Below are positions 6,310 to 8,864 of a DNA stretch of 8,864 nucleotides, piece by piece. The DNA comes from Euryarchaeota archaeon UBA605 (lineage in GTDB: Archaea; Thermoplasmatota; Poseidoniia; Poseidoniales; Thalassarchaeaceae), in NCBI GenBank assembly GCA_002504905.1, contig DATY01000021.1:1-8864 (forward strand). The letters run 5' to 3'. Position 1 is the first letter of the stretch, and each line of letters opens with the position of its first letter. The notes beneath the pieces were generated by a model. The model made no database searches. It was given only the letters and a program-made list of their open reading frames with translations, and was not told where the DNA came from. A program made the translations under genes and the position numbers.

Positions 6310-7005
6310 TTATTCTTCTTCATCAATGACACGAGGTTCGTGAACTTCTCGGAATATTACTGTTCCAACACCCAAATTTTCACGTAATGAACGGACAAGG
6401 CTGAATTTAGCATAGGCCCAGTTTTGATCATAAGCCATTGCCTCAGGAGTTGTAACAGTCAAATCATCACCCTCAAAAGATATTTCGAAATCTTCACGGC
6501 CTGTATTCATCTTAAGTAATGTCTCAACACGCTCAGAACGATCTTCTACAACTTTAACAATTTTGTAATTATATTTTAGCGTAGTACCTGCCAATGGATG
6601 ATTATAATCAATTCTAGCACGTCCTGCACTAATGAATTGTAATACTCCAGTTCTTCCACCTATTTCTACAGGCGCACCAATTGCTAATGTACTTGGATCT
6701 TTGACACTACGCATCAAAACATTTTGCCCAATTGTTTCGACTAAACTAGAGTCTCTTTCTCCATAAGCATCAACAGGCTCGATTTCAAAATCATATTCCT
6801 TCTCTGCTTCAGCATCATTTAGATGGTTCTCGAAACCGCTAATTAAACGGCCATCACCTACTATTGTAATCATAGGCTGATATGTACGACTTTCATCGAA
6901 TATGTCATGTTCCTTTGCAACATCTTCGCGTGTAGTTTCGATTAGTCTTTCAGAACCTGCATCATACAGGTCATAGTCTATGTGAACAATTGAACCAGCA
7001 TCCAT
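6310..7005 (-). CDS. FKBP-type peptidyl-prolyl cis-trans isomerase, long archaeal (SlyD-like) form
   Basis: A 231-residue cytosolic prolyl isomerase and chaperone. The FKBP core runs about 1-86, with GSIVHIDYDLYDA (4-16), the site motif GDGRLISGFENHL (50-62) and DAYGERD (79-85). It resumes with RIDYNHPLAGTTLKY (131-145). Between them, about 87-130, is the insert-in-flap domain that binds unfolded chains in SlyD-type proteins. A C-terminal extension of some 75 residues (156-231) is typical of the 26-kDa archaeal class and not of bacterial SlyD; there is no His-rich nickel-binding tail, and the end is acidic. GGAGG at 7013-7017, seven bases before the ATG, fixes the start. It lies 78 bp after ccmF. 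It may be a general ribosome-associated folding helper, but nothing in the sequence ties it to cytochrome maturation. Confidence 0.95.
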   Translation of the reverse strand: MDAGSIVHIDYDLYDAGSERLIETTREDVAKEHDIFDESRTYQPMITIVGDGRLISGFENHLNDAEAEKEYDFEIEPVDAYGERDSSLVETIGQNVLMRSVKDPSTLAIGAPVEIGGRTGVLQFISAGRARIDYNHPLAGTTLKYNYKIVKVVEDRSERVETLLKMNTGREDFEISFEGDDLTVTTPEAMAYDQNWAYAKFSLVRSLRENLGVGTVIFREVHEPRVIDEEE

Positions 7006-7012
7006 AATTGTG

Positions 7013-7027
7013 CCTCCGGGCAGCCCG
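7013..7027 (-). promoter_or_regulatory. FKBP ribosome binding site touching a GC-rich palindrome
   Basis: GGAGG (7013-7017) precedes the FKBP ATG by seven bases. The palindrome CGGGC-A-GCCCG (7017-7027, plus strand) shares one base with it. It sits in a short GC-rich island in an otherwise AT-rich region and could be a binding site or an mRNA structure near the ribosome site. The 78-bp gap shows no T-run terminator for ccmF. Confidence 0.4.
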
Positions 7028-7083
7028 CCGACCTGCTTCCCCTTTTTGATACAAACGGTTATGTCTTCGAGAGAAATATTACC

Positions 7084-8864
7084 TTAAATTGTATTTTGAC
7101 GACTAATTTTAGGACTCGAAGCGAAGGCTAAACCACCACCCAGAATGATTAAAATCCAACCAAACCAAACAGCATGAGAGCCTTGTAAATCGTGCACAGT
7201 GACACGAATTCTATCTACTTCACTAGTCTCCCTAAACATCATTGCATTCAATAAATCATTTGATTGGAATATATCAAGAATTATTATTGTATCACCAAAG
7301 AGGCCAACGTGTCTGTCAGGTTCTGATCTCGGAGTTACTTGACCGCTAGGCGAATCAAATCTTAGTATTCCAGGATGTAGAGTATCAATTAATTCTCCAT
7401 TCTTTCTCATTTCTATAACGACTCCAAGGTATCCATCTCCAACAGAATACTCATAATCTTCTGATTCTAAACTTATTAGTTCGACTTCAGTAAAAGTGAA
7501 TTCATAACCATCATGTTGTACCGGTTGATCTTTACTCAATGTTACTAGATGTGAAGGATCAGATCTATCTATCAATGTAGTAGTGAATACATGACCAACC
7601 AATAATAATAGGATTCCAAAATGAGATAGGTGGGAACCTAATAGCCGAAGTCTAGATGAATTCTTACTATGCAAAATACCATCCTTTCTAATTTTGGGAA
7701 TTACATTTGACATAGTCACATAAAGCTGTCTGAGATTTGGTGGAATTGCAAAAATCAGCCATGAGAGTAAAAATATCGATACTGCCCCCCGGCTAAAACT
7801 AGAGGCAAATAATAATGATGGGTCTCCAGGTAAATCAAAATCATCTGCGAAAATGCCAAGTGAAATTGAAAGTATAAACACCAAAGAGAGTAATAAATTT
7901 CCTGTTTTGATATCTACGGATTTACCCCAAGTGTACATACTCAGACCAATTGCTAGCATACCTATGAAAGGCGCTCCATAAAACTCGTGGGCTTCCAAAT
8001 TAGTTCCATCAATCTCTACAGTCAGTAGAATCCAAGTAAGAAGAAGATAAGATGCAGTTCCATACCAAGTAATTGCCCTAGCAAATTTCATTCTTGCTGA
8101 TTTTTTCTTAAATGGCAATAATAGAAATTCTAAGTCATCATCATCATCTGAGAGGAGCCAGACAACAAGAAAAGGGGCCATCCCTGCTATAGATTGAGGT
8201 ATGGTTGCAGATGAAGACCAACTGGCATAAAACATCAAAACAACTCCTGAGAAAATCCATGCAAGAGATGGCTCTTTAGAATCACTAGTAATTAACAAAA
8301 TCATAATTGAAACTCCCAAAATTCCTATTGCCGAAGATTCAATCCATATCGAAATTGTAGTAACTATAATCAATAGCAGGATAGAAAATTCTCTATGAGT
8401 CTGGAAAAGTGTTTTCTTATTTTCTGAATACAATGTTTCTATCTGTTGTTTTACTAAGAAATAGACAGTAATTATTCCCAACAATAACATCGCAAACATG
8501 TAGGAAGCTAACTCGAATCCGATTGCACTAGAATCAATAATATACAAAATACGAATATATGGATCTTGACTTTCTGTTCCTAAACCATCAGCGGCAAAAG
8601 CATGTACTGATGCCCAAACACCATTGGCTCTAGTTACTAGTGTTGCATGAATCGCAAGAGCTCCTGAAATCAATCCCAAGGCAGGAGAAATCTTGATTGA
8701 AGTCGAAGAGTCATGAGTAGATCTGGCATGAACAATAAGTAATAGTGCGAACCACGGTAAAATTGAGCCGGTTTCAACCGGGTCCCATGCCCAATAACCA
8801 CCCCAATCCAGAACTGTGTAAGCCCACAATCCTCCCAATCCAATTCCTATTGTTCCAGCAAGAA
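7084..8864 (-). CDS. ccmF: Cytochrome c-type biogenesis protein CcmF (haem lyase subunit), 5' end beyond window
   Basis: A polytopic membrane protein of system I cytochrome c maturation that takes haem from CcmE and attaches it to apocytochrome c. The frame is open to the right edge, so the N-terminus is missing; 592 complete codons are present, numbered here from base 8862. The haem-binding WWD segment WGGYWAWDP is at 20-28. The membrane His H45, the SVHAF histidine H87 and a later membrane His H414 (in SHLSHFG) match TM-His1, P-His2 and TM-His2. The H45-H87 spacing of 42 equals that of E. coli H261-H303. The C-terminal soluble domain (about 426-560, GYEFTFTEVE, LHPG) and final membrane helix (about 564-582) distinguish CcmF from CcsA/CcmC. 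H87 to H414 is about 140 residues longer than in E. coli and contains extra hydrophobic segments. A TTG at 8838 is not the start. Confidence 0.94.
   Translation of the reverse strand, partial: LAGTIGIGLGGLWAYTVLDWGGYWAWDPVETGSILPWFALLLIVHARSTHDSSTSIKISPALGLISGALAIHATLVTRANGVWASVHAFAADGLGTESQDPYIRILYIIDSSAIGFELASYMFAMLLLGIITVYFLVKQQIETLYSENKKTLFQTHREFSILLLIIVTTISIWIESSAIGILGVSIMILLITSDSKEPSLAWIFSGVVLMFYASWSSSATIPQSIAGMAPFLVVWLLSDDDDDLEFLLLPFKKKSARMKFARAITWYGTASYLLLTWILLTVEIDGTNLEAHEFYGAPFIGMLAIGLSMYTWGKSVDIKTGNLLLSLVFILSISLGIFADDFDLPGDPSLLFASSFSRGAVSIFLLSWLIFAIPPNLRQLYVTMSNVIPKIRKDGILHSKNSSRLRLLGSHLSHFGILLLLVGHVFTTTLIDRSDPSHLVTLSKDQPVQHDGYEFTFTEVELISLESEDYEYSVGDGYLGVVIEMRKNGELIDTLHPGILRFDSPSGQVTPRSEPDRHVGLFGDTIIILDIFQSNDLLNAMMFRETSEVDRIRVTVHDLQGSHAVWFGWILIILGGGLAFASSPKISRQNTI

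Noticed and set aside
6054..6329. Plus-strand open frame of 91 codons spanning the FKBP-lipoprotein gap
   Set aside because: It overlaps the lipoprotein N-terminus and FKBP C-terminus in antisense, has no recognisable motif, and both overlapped genes have good starts and protein signatures.
7084..8864. CcsA/CcmC-type protein instead of CcmF
   Set aside because: The WWD motif is shared, but the long C-terminal soluble domain, final helix and histidine spacing fit CcmF.

Overview
The window looks like a piece of an uncultured marine euryarchaeal genome, most likely Thermoplasmatota (Marine Group II or III type). Three things support this. The ribosomal protein uS2 at 4846-5460 is the short archaeal/eukaryotic form. 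The peptidyl-prolyl isomerase at 6310-7005 is the long archaeal FKBP type with an inserted flap domain. Start codons are often preceded by GGAG, GGTGA or GGAGTGA. The DNA is AT-rich throughout. The placement is inferred from protein character, not from a database search.

Every gene is on the minus strand, so transcription runs from high to low coordinates. In that order: a CcmF-type cytochrome c haem lyase cut by the right edge (7084-8864), an FKBP isomerase, a small secreted lipoprotein of unknown function, uS2, a 124-residue Cys-rich protein of unknown function whose ATG overlaps the uS2 stop codon by one base, a tRNA-dihydrouridine synthase, a TauE/SafE (TSUP) permease, an aldo/keto reductase of the Kv-beta-like (AKR6) kind, a FabG-like short-chain dehydrogenase, and an Old Yellow Enzyme family oxidoreductase cut by the left edge (1-713).

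The window falls into two parts. The right part (about 3445-8864) is housekeeping: haem attachment to cytochrome c, protein folding, the ribosome and tRNA modification. The left part (1-3392) looks like an accessory metabolic unit. An OYE (C=C reduction), an SDR and an AKR (C=O reduction) lie 12 and 22 bp apart, behind a predicted anion permease. Together they could process an unsaturated carbonyl compound, but no substrate can be named from sequence.

Non-coding gaps are all under 160 bp. The most notable signal in them is a perfect 7-bp inverted repeat ending at the uS2 start codon, with the Shine-Dalgarno-like bases at the 3' end of its loop. A GC-rich palindrome touches the FKBP ribosome binding site. 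I found no tRNA, rRNA, CRISPR array, insertion sequence or broken gene.
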